A DNA stretch of 64,000 nt from Bradyrhizobium canariense (GCF_018130465.1 NZ_JAFCKJ010000004.1:62001-126000), one strand, 5' to 3'; positions 45,669 through 55,062 are shown, counted from the stretch's first letter. Numbers and translations: made by a program. Notes: generated by a model from the letters alone, not told the origin.

Positions 45669-46139
45669 TCACTCGGCAAATCGGCCGCCATTCCACCGGA
45701 GCGATCTGATCTTGCCGCTCACGCCGGATATTTCGACCGCGGCAGTGTCCTGATCGCTGATCAGGCGGATGTCGCGGGCGTGCACGGCGAGCACCCGCCG
45801 ATAGCGTCCATGGGTCGCGACGTACACTTCGTGCAGGCAGCCGGTGGCGTCGCAATGCACCGATTTGTTGCCGCATCGAAAATCATCGAAATGCAGGGCG
45901 ACGAACCGCGCTCCGGGAACAGTCAGATACAGCGCAAATTGCCGGGCGGCAGCGAGCGGCTCGCCGCAGGCGGCCTCCCATTTCTGCACTTTGGCGCGAA
46001 TTTCAGGCGCCAGATTTTGCAGATGCGCGGGATTCCAGCGATTCTCGGCCACCCCGCCATGGGGCAATGCAGGCTGAAGCATGCCCGCCAGGCCCATCAG
46101 CGCAATTGCAATCGTCGAAACGAATTTACCCGGCTTCAC
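45669..46139 (-). CDS. Secreted Cys-containing protein of unknown function
   Basis: 156 residues. The signal peptide ends LQPALP. The mature chain has four Cys (AACGEP, FRCGNKS, HCDATGC) that could form two disulfides or bind metal. The C-terminal half has beta-strand character (VYVATHGRYRRVLAVHA). I do not recognise the family. It is divergent from the heavy-metal efflux operon, 251 bp away, which makes a periplasmic metal-related role possible but unproven. Confidence 0.7.
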   Translation of the reverse strand: MKPGKFVSTIAIALMGLAGMLQPALPHGGVAENRWNPAHLQNLAPEIRAKVQKWEAACGEPLAAARQFALYLTVPGARFVALHFDDFRCGNKSVHCDATGCLHEVYVATHGRYRRVLAVHARDIRLISDQDTAAVEISGVSGKIRSLRWNGGRFAE

Positions 46140-46390
46140 GGCTTGCTTCCCGAGTCTGAAGGCATCGACGTTCTTTTTCGCGCATCCGCGGCGAACGGTG
46201 ATTGACGCAGATCAACTCGACAACGCTTGAGGAGCTACCAGGCGCGAACCAGTCGCAACTGCTCACGACGGATCAGGACGGTTTGATGGAAATCAAGCCG
46301 CGGGAGCGTGCACGGAATATCTGAACGGGGGTGGCCGCGCGACTTCGTGACGCCGCCGGCCTACATGATCTCTTGCTGAGTTTTCTGCCG

Positions 46391-47524
46391 ATGCATCTTT
46401 GCCAGGTGATCCTGAATCCGTACCCACGGCGGTTGGCTTGCGCCATACTCTGCCTCGCGCTGGCTGGCCACGTCACCACGTCGTTTGCGGAAGACGTGGT
46501 AAAGGTCAGTCCGGCGCAAATGCGAAGCCTCGGCGTGCGCGTCACGCATCCGGTCTCCAGCCGAACCGATCAGACGCTGCCTTATCCGGCCCAGATTGTG
46601 ATCCCCACGCCGCAATTGTGGGTCGTTAGTGCTCCGGCGGCCGGTATGATCGCAGGTCTATCGGTGGCCCGTGGCGACCGGGTCACCTCGGGCCAGCGAC
46701 TCGTCACCCTGCAAAGCCCGAGCTTCGTGTCGCTGCAGCGCGACTATCTGCATGCCATCGCGCAGGACGTTCTGGCTGCGCAGCAGTTGCGACGAAACAC
46801 CGAATTGTTCGAAGGCAAGGCGGTGCCACAGCGCGTGGTGGAGGCCAGCCAGACCGAGGCGCGGCAGGCCAGCATTGCTGTTGCCGAACGCCGGCAGATG
46901 CTGAGGCTCAGCGGCCTCTCGGATGCGGATGTTTCGCGCCTGACCGATGAAGTGGCGATCACGGCGACACTTTCCGTCGCGGCGCCCGAGCCGGCGACGG
47001 TCGTTGAACTTGCGATCTCACCCGGCCAGCGGGTGGAGCAATCGGCGCCGCTCGTCAAGCTCGCGCGGCTGTCGCCGCTATGGGCCGAGATTGCGATTCC
47101 CGGGTCGAGCATCCGCGCCATTCGCACGGGTGCCAAAGTGGAAGTCGAAGGTTACGCGACGCCGGGCCACGTCGTGCTGGTATCGGAAACGACCGACGCT
47201 GCGACCCAGACGGTGCTGGTGCGGGCGGAACTGCCCAATAATGGTGAACTGCGTCCGGGACAGACCGCTGCGGTACGGATCAATTTTCTTTCCCCCGGCG
47301 AAAGCGCCTGGGAAGTTCCCTACAGCGCGGTGGTTCGGCGCGGCGAGGCCGCCTCGATCTTTGTCGCCATCGACGGCGGCTTCCGGCTGATCCCGGTCAC
47401 GCTGCTTGCCGAGGACCAGAACCACATGGTGGTCGCGGGCGAGCTCAGCGACAAGAACGAGGTGGCGATCAGCGGTATTTCCGCGCTGCGCGGCATTCTG
47501 GTGGGCCTTGGAGCTGGCAATTGA
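46391..47524 (+). CDS. RND efflux periplasmic adaptor (CzcB/CusB type)
   Basis: 377 residues from ATG 46391 (an upstream in-frame GTG at 46331 would precede the signal peptide and is unlikely). The signal sequence ends TTSFA. Barrel-sandwich hybrid and alpha-hairpin regions follow (GMIAGLSVARGDRVTSGQ, QRVVEASQTEARQA), then a beta-barrel and membrane-proximal domain. It links the inner-membrane pump to an outer-membrane channel; no channel gene is adjacent. It lacks the Met-rich N-terminal copper site of CusB. Its stop overlaps the pump start. Confidence 0.92.
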   Translation: MHLCQVILNPYPRRLACAILCLALAGHVTTSFAEDVVKVSPAQMRSLGVRVTHPVSSRTDQTLPYPAQIVIPTPQLWVVSAPAAGMIAGLSVARGDRVTSGQRLVTLQSPSFVSLQRDYLHAIAQDVLAAQQLRRNTELFEGKAVPQRVVEASQTEARQASIAVAERRQMLRLSGLSDADVSRLTDEVAITATLSVAAPEPATVVELAISPGQRVEQSAPLVKLARLSPLWAEIAIPGSSIRAIRTGAKVEVEGYATPGHVVLVSETTDAATQTVLVRAELPNNGELRPGQTAAVRINFLSPGESAWEVPYSAVVRRGEAASIFVAIDGGFRLIPVTLLAEDQNHMVVAGELSDKNEVAISGISALRGILVGLGAGN

Positions 47525-50500
47525 TGCTCGAACGTCTGGTCGGCTTTGCGCTGTCGCAGCGCCTGTTTGTCGGCTTGAGCGTGCTGTTGCTGATCGGAGC
47601 CGGCTTCGTCGTTCTACCGGGCCTGCCGATCGACGCCTTCCCCGACGTCTCGCCTGTTCAAGTGAAAATCATCATGAAGGCGCCGGGCCTCACCCCGGAG
47701 GAGGTCGAACAGCGCATCACTGTTCCGATCGAACTGGAATTGCTGGGCCTGCCGAACAAGAAGATCCTGCGCTCGTCGACCAAATACGCGCTTGCCGATA
47801 TCACTGTCGATTTCGAGGACGGCACCGACATCTACTGGGCGCGCAATCAGGTCACCGAACGTCTCTCCAACATTGCGCGCGATCTGCCTGAGGGCGTCAA
47901 CGGCGGCCTGACGCCGATCACGAGCCCGCTCGGCGAAATGTTCATGTTCACGATCGACAGCCCCGAGCTGTCGCTGGCGGAACGGCGCACGCTGCTCGAT
48001 TGGGTGATCCGCCCGGCGCTGCGGACAGTGCCGGGCGTCGCCGACGTCAACGCGCTCGGCGGTTATGTCCGGGCCTTCGAGATCGTACCGCTCAACGATG
48101 CGCTGGCGGCGCGCGGCATTTCGTCTGAATTGTTTCGCCGCGCCGTGGAGGCCAATAGCCGTAACGACGGCGCCGGCCGCGTCAACCAGGGCGAAGACAG
48201 CGCGCTGGTCCGGATCGAGGGCAGTATCCGCTCCATCGACGACATTCGCGCGATCGTGGTCGACACCCGCGACGGCATCCCGATCCGGGTCAACGACGTC
48301 GCTCGGGTCCAGGTCGGCTCGCTGACGCGCTATGGCGCCGTCACGATCGATGGCCGCGGCGAGACGGTCGAAGGACTGGTGCTGAGCCTGCGCGGCGCCA
48401 ACGCCGGCCAGCTCGTGCACGACGTCCGCCAGCGGCTGGAGGAACTACAGCCCTCGCTGCCGAAAAGCGTTTCCATCAACGTCTTCTACGATCGGAGTCG
48501 GCTGGTCGGCCGTGCCGTCGGCACCGTCGTTCGCGCCCTAGGCGAAGCCACCGTCCTCGTCGTCGTCCTGCTGCTGCTGTTCCTCGGCAACTGGCGGGCG
48601 TCGCTGGTGATCGCACTCAGCCTGCCGCTCGCCATCGTCATGGCGCTGATCGCCATGCGCGCCGTCGGCATGTCCGCCAATTTGATGAGCCTCGGCGGGC
48701 TTGCGATCGCAATCGGCCTGCTGATCGACGCGCTGGTGGTCGTGGTCGAGAACATCGTCGGCAACCTCAGCAAGGCGACCAGCGGTGCGCCGCCGCCGCT
48801 GGTCCATACCGTGTTTCGATCCGTGTGCGAGGTACTGGAGCCGGTCGCTTCGGGTGTGTTGATCATCATCATCGTCTTCGTTCCGCTGCTCACGCTGCAG
48901 GGGCTCGAGGGCAAATTGTTCATCCCGGTAGCGCTGGCCATCATCTTTGCGCTGGCCGGCTCGCTATTGTTGTCGCTCACCGTGATTCCGGTCGCGACCT
49001 CGTTTCTCCTCAAATCAGTCCCGCATCACGAGCCGTGGCTGATCCGGTCCGCCTCGCGCCTCTATGCACCGGCGTTGGTCTGGGCACTCGCCAACGAGCG
49101 CAAGGTGATGATCGCGGCCGGGGTGGCTCTCGTCGCGGCGGGCCTTGCCTATACTCAGCTCGGCAAGACCTTCATGCCGACGATGGACGAGGGCGACATC
49201 ATCGTCAGCGTCGAGACCCTGCCCTCGGTCAATCTCGACGAAGCGCTCGCCCTCAATGCGAGAATTCAATCGGCGATCCTGGCCAAGGTGCCCGATGTCA
49301 CCGGCATCGTCGCGCGCACGGGCTCGGATGAACTTGGCCTCGATCCGATGGGGCCCAACCAGAGCGACACGTTCCTGGTCTTGAAACCCGTCGAGGAGCG
49401 GAAGACGTCGAACAAGTCGGTACTACTGCAGCAACTCCGCGAGGTGCTCGCCGAGTTTCCGGGCGTGTCGCTGAGCTTTACCCAACCGATCGACATGCGC
49501 GTGCAGGAGATGATCAGCGGCGTGCGTGGCGACGTAGCGGTCAAGCTCTTCGGCCCCGACATTGCAAAACTGAACGAGATCGCGGCCAGGCTGTCGGCGA
49601 TCCTGTCCGGGATTGACGGCGCCGAGGACGTGTACACGACGCTGAATGAAGGCGCGCAATATTATACGATCGCGATCAACCGGATGGAGGCCGGGCGCCT
49701 CGGCCTGACCGTGGACGCGGTTGCCAACGCGTTGCGTACCCAGATCGAGGGCCGAACGATCGGTACCGCATTGGAAGATGGCCGCCGCACGCCGATCCTG
49801 GTCCGCGGCAGCGAGCAGACCCGCGAGGCTCCGACGCTCTTGGGCAGCCTGCCGCTGACGCTGGCATCCGGACAGCACGTCGCGCTGTCGCAGGTTGCCC
49901 GCATCCATCGGGTCGACGGCCCCGTCAAGATCGACCGCGAGGACGGCAGCCGGATGAGCGTGGTTCGGGCCAATGTCCGCGGCCGCGACATGGTGGGCTT
50001 CGTCGAGGCAGCGCGGCAGAAGGTGACGGCGGAGATCACGCTGCCGCAGGGCTATCGGCTCACATGGGGCGGCCAGTTCGAAAACCAACAGCGCGCCGCC
50101 GCGCGTCTGTCGATTGTCGTGCCGGTCGCCATCGGGCTTATCTTCGTTCTGCTCTTCACCACTTTTGGTTCGATCCGTCAGGCGCTGCTGGTGCTGGTCA
50201 ATATTCCCTTCGCGCTGATCGGCGGCGTCTTTGCCCTTGTCCTGGCCGGCGAGTATCTTTCCGTTCCAGCCTCGGTCGGATTCATCGCACTGCTCGGCAT
50301 CGCCGTATTGAACGGCGTCGTGCTGGTCTCCTATTTCAACCAGCTGCGCGCTCACGGCCTGCCGCAAGACGATATCGTCACCCAAGGCGCCAGGCGCCGG
50401 CTGCGGCCGGTGCTGATGACCGCCAGCATCACAGCGCTCGGACTAATCCCGCTGCTGTTTGCGACCGGACCCGGATCCGAAATCCAGAAGCCGCTGGCGA

Positions 50501-50601
50501 TCGTGGTGATCGGCGGGCTGCTGTCGTCGACGGCGTTGACCCTCATTCTGCTGCCGATCCTCTATCGCCGCTTTGGCGGCGTCGCGAAGGCTGCCAAATG
50601 A
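47524..50601 (+). CDS. Heavy-metal efflux RND pump (CzcA/CusA type)
   Basis: 1025 residues from ATG 47524, overlapping the adaptor stop (tgatg). There are twelve membrane segments and two large periplasmic loops. The helix-4 motif GLLIDALVVVVENIV carries the Asp and Glu used for proton coupling in metal RND pumps, and GRAVGTVVRALGEATVLVV precedes it. It exports divalent metal ions or copper/silver using proton flow. Which metal cannot be fixed from the sequence. Middle gene of a three-gene operon. Confidence 0.93.
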   Translation: MLERLVGFALSQRLFVGLSVLLLIGAGFVVLPGLPIDAFPDVSPVQVKIIMKAPGLTPEEVEQRITVPIELELLGLPNKKILRSSTKYALADITVDFEDGTDIYWARNQVTERLSNIARDLPEGVNGGLTPITSPLGEMFMFTIDSPELSLAERRTLLDWVIRPALRTVPGVADVNALGGYVRAFEIVPLNDALAARGISSELFRRAVEANSRNDGAGRVNQGEDSALVRIEGSIRSIDDIRAIVVDTRDGIPIRVNDVARVQVGSLTRYGAVTIDGRGETVEGLVLSLRGANAGQLVHDVRQRLEELQPSLPKSVSINVFYDRSRLVGRAVGTVVRALGEATVLVVVLLLLFLGNWRASLVIALSLPLAIVMALIAMRAVGMSANLMSLGGLAIAIGLLIDALVVVVENIVGNLSKATSGAPPPLVHTVFRSVCEVLEPVASGVLIIIIVFVPLLTLQGLEGKLFIPVALAIIFALAGSLLLSLTVIPVATSFLLKSVPHHEPWLIRSASRLYAPALVWALANERKVMIAAGVALVAAGLAYTQLGKTFMPTMDEGDIIVSVETLPSVNLDEALALNARIQSAILAKVPDVTGIVARTGSDELGLDPMGPNQSDTFLVLKPVEERKTSNKSVLLQQLREVLAEFPGVSLSFTQPIDMRVQEMISGVRGDVAVKLFGPDIAKLNEIAARLSAILSGIDGAEDVYTTLNEGAQYYTIAINRMEAGRLGLTVDAVANALRTQIEGRTIGTALEDGRRTPILVRGSEQTREAPTLLGSLPLTLASGQHVALSQVARIHRVDGPVKIDREDGSRMSVVRANVRGRDMVGFVEAARQKVTAEITLPQGYRLTWGGQFENQQRAAARLSIVVPVAIGLIFVLLFTTFGSIRQALLVLVNIPFALIGGVFALVLAGEYLSVPASVGFIALLGIAVLNGVVLVSYFNQLRAHGLPQDDIVTQGARRRLRPVLMTASITALGLIPLLFATGPGSEIQKPLAIVVIGGLLSSTALTLILLPILYRRFGGVAKAAK

Positions 50602-50948
50602 CTGCTGAACTCGTTTGTCTGACCCTGATTGCATCGCGCCAGTTTCGCCAGGAACTATTCGATTATCTCACCGCGCAAAGCGATCTGGTGCCCGGCTTCA
50701 CCGCATCCGATGCCGCCGGACACGGCGAGACGGTGCGATTATTGACGCCGGCGGAACGCGTGAAGGGTCATGCCGATCAGGTGCTGGTACGGATCGTCCT
50801 CAAGAAGGTGGGCGCCGAGCAACTGCTCGTCCGGCTGAGGACGGCGTTTGCCGGATCGCAGCTGGTCTATTGGATGATGCCAGTTGTGGAGTTTGGCGTG
50901 GTCGACGGGTATTCCGCCAGTCATTCGCACCCGTCATTGGACCCGTAG
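50598..50948 (+). CDS. DUF3240 family protein, efflux-operon companion
   Basis: 116 residues from ATG 50598, overlapping the pump stop (atga). The PII-like ferredoxin fold of DUF3240 proteins is suggested by ELVCLTLIASRQFRQELFDYL and QLLVRLRTAFAG. A C-terminal His (SHSHP) is present. DUF3240 genes are commonly the last gene of CzcA-type operons and may sense or regulate the metal or the pump. Translation is coupled to the pump gene. Confidence 0.82.
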   Translation: MTAELVCLTLIASRQFRQELFDYLTAQSDLVPGFTASDAAGHGETVRLLTPAERVKGHADQVLVRIVLKKVGAEQLLVRLRTAFAGSQLVYWMMPVVEFGVVDGYSASHSHPSLDP

Positions 50949-51093
50949 AGACACCTCGGGCGATCGGATCGCGAACGGCAAATTGTGACGGCGCAAAATG
51001 GCAGGCTCGGCTGATGCCTGCACGGTCAATCAGTTGTCGTGCAACATGGCATTCCCGCACTGGAGCGCCATCGTACAATCAATGTGGTGGATT

Positions 51094-51168
51094 TGGCGCT
51101 CCCTAGGGGAATCGAACCCCTGTTTCAGCCTTGAGAGGGCCGCGTCCTAACCGCTAGACGAAGGGAGC
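51094..51168 (-). tRNA. tRNA-Glu (CTC)
   Basis: Read on the minus strand: acceptor GCTCCCT...AGGGAGC with discriminator G and an encoded CCA. The D arm is GTC/GAC and the anticodon stem is CGGCC/GGCTG (one G-T pair) around loop CTCTCAA, giving anticodon CTC. The T arm is AGGGG TTCGATT CCCCT. All four arms pair. Confidence 0.95.
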
Positions 51169-51241
51169 GTGAGGGAGAGGACATAGCCTCGAATTTTGCC
51201 GGCGGCAAGCGGGGATCGCGGGGTTTCAAACGCTCAATCGG

Positions 51242-51366
51242 CGTCGTCCTGGTGCGGGCCAAGACCCATTACCACCGAATGCGGATGGTTAAGGCGGATC
51301 GGAACGGCGATCTCGTTCACGCGACCGGATCGGTGGTTATGGGTCCTGGCTTTCGCCAGGACGACG
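51242..51366. repeat. Palindromic element (gtcgtcctggtgc / ctttcgccaggacgac type)
   Basis: Left arm gcgtcgtcctggtgcgggcc (51241 on) and right arm gggtcctggctttcgccagg acgac are a mismatched inverted pair. Same family as 4899-5022 and 16025-16153. Sits between tRNA-Glu and the DUF6476 gene. Confidence 0.6.
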
Positions 51367-51391
51367 ATGGCGGCGAGTTCCGGGGCCGCCC

Positions 51392-51736
51392 CTACGGCTC
51401 ATTGGCAAATTTCAGCTTTCCGGCCGGCTTCAGGGTGTGGGCGTCGAAGGTGCGGATCTCGGTGACCCCGCCGACATCGAGCGTGACCACGAGCCGGTCG
51501 CCCGCGACCCCGGTCGAGACGATCCTGGCGCCCTTGGGCAGGGTGGCGATGACGTCGCCTGCCGGCTCCGGCGCCCTTCCCTCGGACTTGAAAAGGCGGT
51601 AGCCCACCGCGATCAGGACGGCGCAGATTGCCAGCGCCGTGGTCAACCCCGCGATCAGCATCATCCGTCGCACCCGCGCGAACAGCGCGGCCTGCTCGGG
51701 GCTCGGTTCGGGAACAGCGGTATCAGACGTCGTCAT
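51392..51736 (-). CDS. DUF6476-type small membrane protein
   Basis: 114 residues with a cytoplasmic N terminus, one membrane helix (about 27-50: MLIAGLTTALAICAVLIAV) and an extracytoplasmic beta-rich tail (IATLPKGARIVSTGVAGDRLVV). I remember this small family beside RluA-type genes in Bradyrhizobiaceae; the function is unknown. Its start codon overlaps the start codon of the divergent pseudouridine synthase gene (ATG 51736 minus, ATG 51735 plus). Confidence 0.8.
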   Translation of the reverse strand: MTTSDTAVPEPSPEQAALFARVRRMMLIAGLTTALAICAVLIAVGYRLFKSEGRAPEPAGDVIATLPKGARIVSTGVAGDRLVVTLDVGGVTEIRTFDAHTLKPAGKLKFANEP

Positions 51737-52742
51737 GGAAAATTTTGGCTCTGCGCAAAGGTTGGAGGTTGTCGTCGAGGGCTCCGAGGGCTCGACCCGG
51801 CTCGACCGCGTGCTGGCGGTGCACCTTGCCGAGCTGTCGCGATCGAGGCTGAAAGCCCTGATTCTGGCGGGCGCGGTGAGCCTCAGGGACGCCGCGATCC
51901 GGGACCCCGCTTATCACGTCGCATCCGGCGATACGATCACAATCGACGTGCCGGAAGCGGTCCCGCCGGAGCCGAAAGGCGAGGATATCGCCCTCGACAT
52001 CGTGTTCGAGGACGACGACATCGTCGTCCTCAACAAGCCGAAGGGGCTGGTGGTGCACCCCGCGGCCGGCCACGAGACCGGCACGCTGGTGAACGCGCTG
52101 ATCGCCCATTGCGGCGGCTCGCTGTCGGGCATCGGTGGCGTCCGCCGGCCCGGCATCGTGCACCGGCTGGACAAGGACACCACCGGGCTGATGGTGGTCG
52201 CCAAGAACGACCTCGCGCATGCCTCGCTGACCGCGCAATTCGCCGACCACGGCCGCACCGGGCCGATGCGCCGCGGCTACATGGCCTTCGCCTGGGGGCT
52301 GCCGGGCCGCCATCGCGGCACCGTGGACGCGCCGATCGACCGCCACCCGCATGCGCGCGAGAAGATGGCGGTGCGCCAGGGCGGCCGCGAGGCCGTGACG
52401 CATTGGGAGCTTCTGGAGAGTTTTGCCGGGCGCGACGGCAAGCCGATCGCGACGCTGCTGGCCTGCGAGCTCGAGACCGGGCGCACCCACCAGATCCGCG
52501 TCCATCTCGCCCATATCGGCCACCCCCTGATGGGCGATGCCGTCTACGGCCCGCATTTCAAGACCAAGGCGAACCAGCTGGGCCCCGAGTCGCAAGGAGC
52601 CCTCGCCGCGCTGGGGCGGCAGGCCCTGCACGCTTACCTGCTGGTATTGGAGCACCCGAGGACGGGAGAATTACTCCACTGGGAGGCGCCTCTGCCGGAG
52701 GATTTGCTTCTCCTTCAAGGTGCCCTGAAAGCGGCGCTATGA
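51735..52742 (+). CDS. RluA family pseudouridine synthase
   Basis: 335 residues from ATG 51735. An N-terminal S4 RNA-binding domain (residues 20-80: RLDRVLAVHLAELSRSRLKALI) is followed by the catalytic domain with VHRLDKDTTGL, whose Asp is the nucleophile. ETGRTHQIRVHLAHIGHPLMGD is near the C terminus. It converts uridines in 23S rRNA, most like RluD in layout, but the target sites are not readable. The start overlaps the divergent DUF6476 start, so both promoters must lie inside coding sequence. Confidence 0.9.
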   Translation: MENFGSAQRLEVVVEGSEGSTRLDRVLAVHLAELSRSRLKALILAGAVSLRDAAIRDPAYHVASGDTITIDVPEAVPPEPKGEDIALDIVFEDDDIVVLNKPKGLVVHPAAGHETGTLVNALIAHCGGSLSGIGGVRRPGIVHRLDKDTTGLMVVAKNDLAHASLTAQFADHGRTGPMRRGYMAFAWGLPGRHRGTVDAPIDRHPHAREKMAVRQGGREAVTHWELLESFAGRDGKPIATLLACELETGRTHQIRVHLAHIGHPLMGDAVYGPHFKTKANQLGPESQGALAALGRQALHAYLLVLEHPRTGELLHWEAPLPEDLLLLQGALKAAL

Positions 52743-52961
52743 CGCAGGCCGCTTCAGAAAGGCTTTACATTACAAAAAGTTATAGCTGCCACACGGGGAC
52801 GTGACGTCAGCAATCCTTCCCTTTTTGCCCCCCGATGGGGTATATTGCGTCTGCGTTGAAATGACCAACGCGGAACATCGCAGCACCGACCGGCTTTAAC
52901 CAAGCGGTCGTCTGCCTGGCCCGCCGCTATCGGGGGCCTGAACCTGTTTGGAGGGCGCACT

Positions 52962-53861
52962 ATGGCCCGTACCGCTGCACTGCCGGTCCTTAATGGCGAA
53001 TCCGGCCTTTCCCGTTACCTCGGCGAAATCCGCAAGTTTCCGATGCTGGAACCCCAGCAGGAATACATGCTCGCCAAGCGTTGGCGCGAGCACGACGATC
53101 GCGACGCCGCTCATCAACTCGTCACCAGCCATCTCCGTCTCGTGGCCAAGATCGCCATGGGCTATCGCGGCTACGGCCTGCCGATCTCCGAGGTCGTCTC
53201 GGAAGGCAATGTCGGCCTGATGCAGGCGGTGAAGCGGTTCGAGCCCGAGAAGGGCTTCCGCCTCGCCACCTACGCGATGTGGTGGATCAAGGCGTCGATT
53301 CAAGAGTACATCCTGCGTTCCTGGTCGCTCGTGAAGATGGGCACCACCGCGAACCAGAAGAAGCTGTTCTTCAACCTGCGCAAGGCGAAGAGCAAGATTT
53401 CCGCGCTGGACGAAGGCGATCTCCGCCCCGACCAGGTGGCCATCATTGCCAAGCGTCTCGGCGTCACGGCTCAGGACGTGGTCGACATGAACCGCCGCCT
53501 CGGTGGCGACGCGTCGCTCAACGCACCGATCCGCGACGACGGCGAAGCCGGCGAATGGCAGGACTGGCTGGTCGACAATTCGCCCAACCAGGAAGCCATG
53601 CTGGCCGAGCACGAGGAGTATGATCACCGCCGTGACGCCCTGAACGGCGCCATGGGCGTGCTCAACCCGCGCGAACGCCGCATCTTCGAGGCCCGCCGCC
53701 TCGCCGATGAGCCGATGACGCTGGAAGACCTTGCTGCCGAGTTCGGCGTGTCGCGCGAGCGCGTCCGCCAGATCGAGGTCCGCGCCTTCGAGAAGGTGCA
53801 GTCCGCGGTCAAGGGCACGATTGCAAAGGCCGAACAGGCCGCGCTGGAAGCCGCGCTCTAA
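52962..53861 (+). CDS. rpoH: Heat-shock sigma factor RpoH (sigma-32)
   Basis: 299 residues from ATG 52962 (GGAGG seven bases upstream). Sigma regions 2 (RLVAKIAMGYRGYGLPISEVVSEG, YAMWWIKASIQEYIL) and 4 (LNPRERRIFEARRLADEPMTLEDLAAEFGVSRERVRQIE, in parts) are present. The diagnostic RpoH box QKKLFFNLRKAKSK is present too. The 219-bp leader holds no promoter I can assign with confidence. It directs heat-shock gene transcription. A rho-independent terminator follows. Confidence 0.96.
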   Translation: MARTAALPVLNGESGLSRYLGEIRKFPMLEPQQEYMLAKRWREHDDRDAAHQLVTSHLRLVAKIAMGYRGYGLPISEVVSEGNVGLMQAVKRFEPEKGFRLATYAMWWIKASIQEYILRSWSLVKMGTTANQKKLFFNLRKAKSKISALDEGDLRPDQVAIIAKRLGVTAQDVVDMNRRLGGDASLNAPIRDDGEAGEWQDWLVDNSPNQEAMLAEHEEYDHRRDALNGAMGVLNPRERRIFEARRLADEPMTLEDLAAEFGVSRERVRQIEVRAFEKVQSAVKGTIAKAEQAALEAAL

Positions 53862-53908
53862 GCGCGGTTGCTTCCGGCGCCAGAGATTGGCGGATCGACA
53901 AGAGACAG

Positions 53909-53937
53909 AAAGCCGGCGGCAACGCCGGCTTTTTTGT
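53909..53937 (+). terminator. Rho-independent terminator after rpoH
   Basis: aaagccggc and gccggcttt form a 9-10 bp stem around ggcaac, followed by ttttttg. It starts 47 bp after the rpoH stop. Confidence 0.85.
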
Positions 53938-54055
53938 TTGCGTGTGAGGTGCAGCATGTTCGCAGGGGACGAAGGGCAGGCATCTTGAACCCGCACCGCC
54001 GGTCGACCGACCCAAAGACATCGGACCGACAGCACCAATTGGACGGACACAGACC

Positions 54056-54397
54056 GTGTCGATCATCCTGCAATCCACCGTGGGCGGCTTCTCCGCCCAG
54101 TTCATGCGCAAGCTGCCGCTGGTCGAGCAGGCGATGCGCGAGCACGGGCTCGAGCCGTCGGAGTTCGTGATCTCGAAGGACTATGCCTCGACCGCGACGA
54201 TCCCGCTCATGGGTCCGTTCTTCTTCAATTACAGCGTCTTCTTCGGCGAGGAAAAATTCACCGTCACCGAGCCGAACGACATGGTGTTCCTGGATTACTT
54301 CTTCAAGCGCGTGCTGGCGGCGGATGGCCCGCCGGAGATGCCGCGACGGACGGGATTGATCCGCAGGTTTTTCGGCTGGATGTCGCAGCCGGTGTAG
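54056..54397 (+). CDS. Small protein of unknown function
   Basis: 113 residues from GTG 54056, with GGACGGA about 10 bases upstream. There is no signal. Aromatic-rich stretches (GPFFFNYSVFF, MVFLDYFFKRVL) suggest a compact beta/alpha fold or membrane contact. I do not recognise a family. It lies between the rpoH terminator and the convergent amidase gene, whose stop is 4 bp away. Confidence 0.7.
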   Translation: MSIILQSTVGGFSAQFMRKLPLVEQAMREHGLEPSEFVISKDYASTATIPLMGPFFFNYSVFFGEEKFTVTEPNDMVFLDYFFKRVLAADGPPEMPRRTGLIRRFFGWMSQPV

Positions 54398-54401
54398 CCC
54401 G

Positions 54402-55028
54402 TCATTCCCCCCAAATCCGCGCCAGCGTCGCGAGCCAGCAGCCTTCGCAATAGCGCGCGTCCTTGTAGTCGATCCAGTTGTGCGCATAGACGTGGTCGAG
54501 CGGGATGCCGTAGCGCGCGCGCAGGACCTGGACGAGGATCTTCCACGCCGCGACCTGCGCCGTGGTCGGGCCCGTCGTGACGTCGGGATAGTTGCCGGCG
54601 AACTCGACGCCGATCGAATTGTCGCGCACCACCTGGCGATAGGTCGGCTTGTTGTCGATGTACTTGTTGTCGTTGCGGTTGGCGCCGTCGCCATGGGTCG
54701 GCACCAGGTTTTCCGCGACCGCCCAATAGACGGTGCCGTCGGTCTCGACCCACAATGTGACGCCGCGACGCGTGGGATTCTTCGCTTGCGCCTGCGCGCC
54801 GCCGCGCGCCGAGCCCGCCGGCCCCTCGGTCTGGTGCACGATGATGTTGCGCCAGGGGTTTGCGTTGCCGACGTCGCCCCATGGCGCCAGCCACACCATC
54901 TTCAGGCCGGGAATGTCGGGTGTGCCGGAGGCGCGCGCGAGCTTTGCGAGCTCGGCGTCGGTCGCGGCGGCGGGTGCGATCAGGAAGAGAGTGGCGAAAG
55001 CGGCCGCGAGCAGGCGAGAGATCATCAT
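54402..55028 (-). CDS. Exported N-acetylmuramoyl-L-alanine amidase (Amidase_2/PGRP-like)
   Basis: 208 residues from ATG 55028 (the frame is open to 55187 but without a signal). The signal peptide ends APAAA. The zinc amidase domain shows IIVHQTEG (first His), SIGVEFAGNYPD, HVYAHNWIDYKD and a Cys pair (YCEGC). It should cleave the amide between muramic acid and L-alanine in peptidoglycan. The gene is single, with the GGDEF gene upstream on the same strand (34 bp). Confidence 0.85.
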   Translation of the reverse strand: MMISRLLAAAFATLFLIAPAAATDAELAKLARASGTPDIPGLKMVWLAPWGDVGNANPWRNIIVHQTEGPAGSARGGAQAQAKNPTRRGVTLWVETDGTVYWAVAENLVPTHGDGANRNDNKYIDNKPTYRQVVRDNSIGVEFAGNYPDVTTGPTTAQVAAWKILVQVLRARYGIPLDHVYAHNWIDYKDARYCEGCWLATLARIWGE

Positions 55029-55062
55029 GTGGGTCCAGTGCGGACCTGACGTTAGCACGACC

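Noticed and set aside
52743-52961. RNA thermometer or heat-shock promoter upstream of rpoH
   Set aside because: I could not fit a sigma-32 or sigma-70 promoter with proper spacing, nor a convincing ROSE-like structure.
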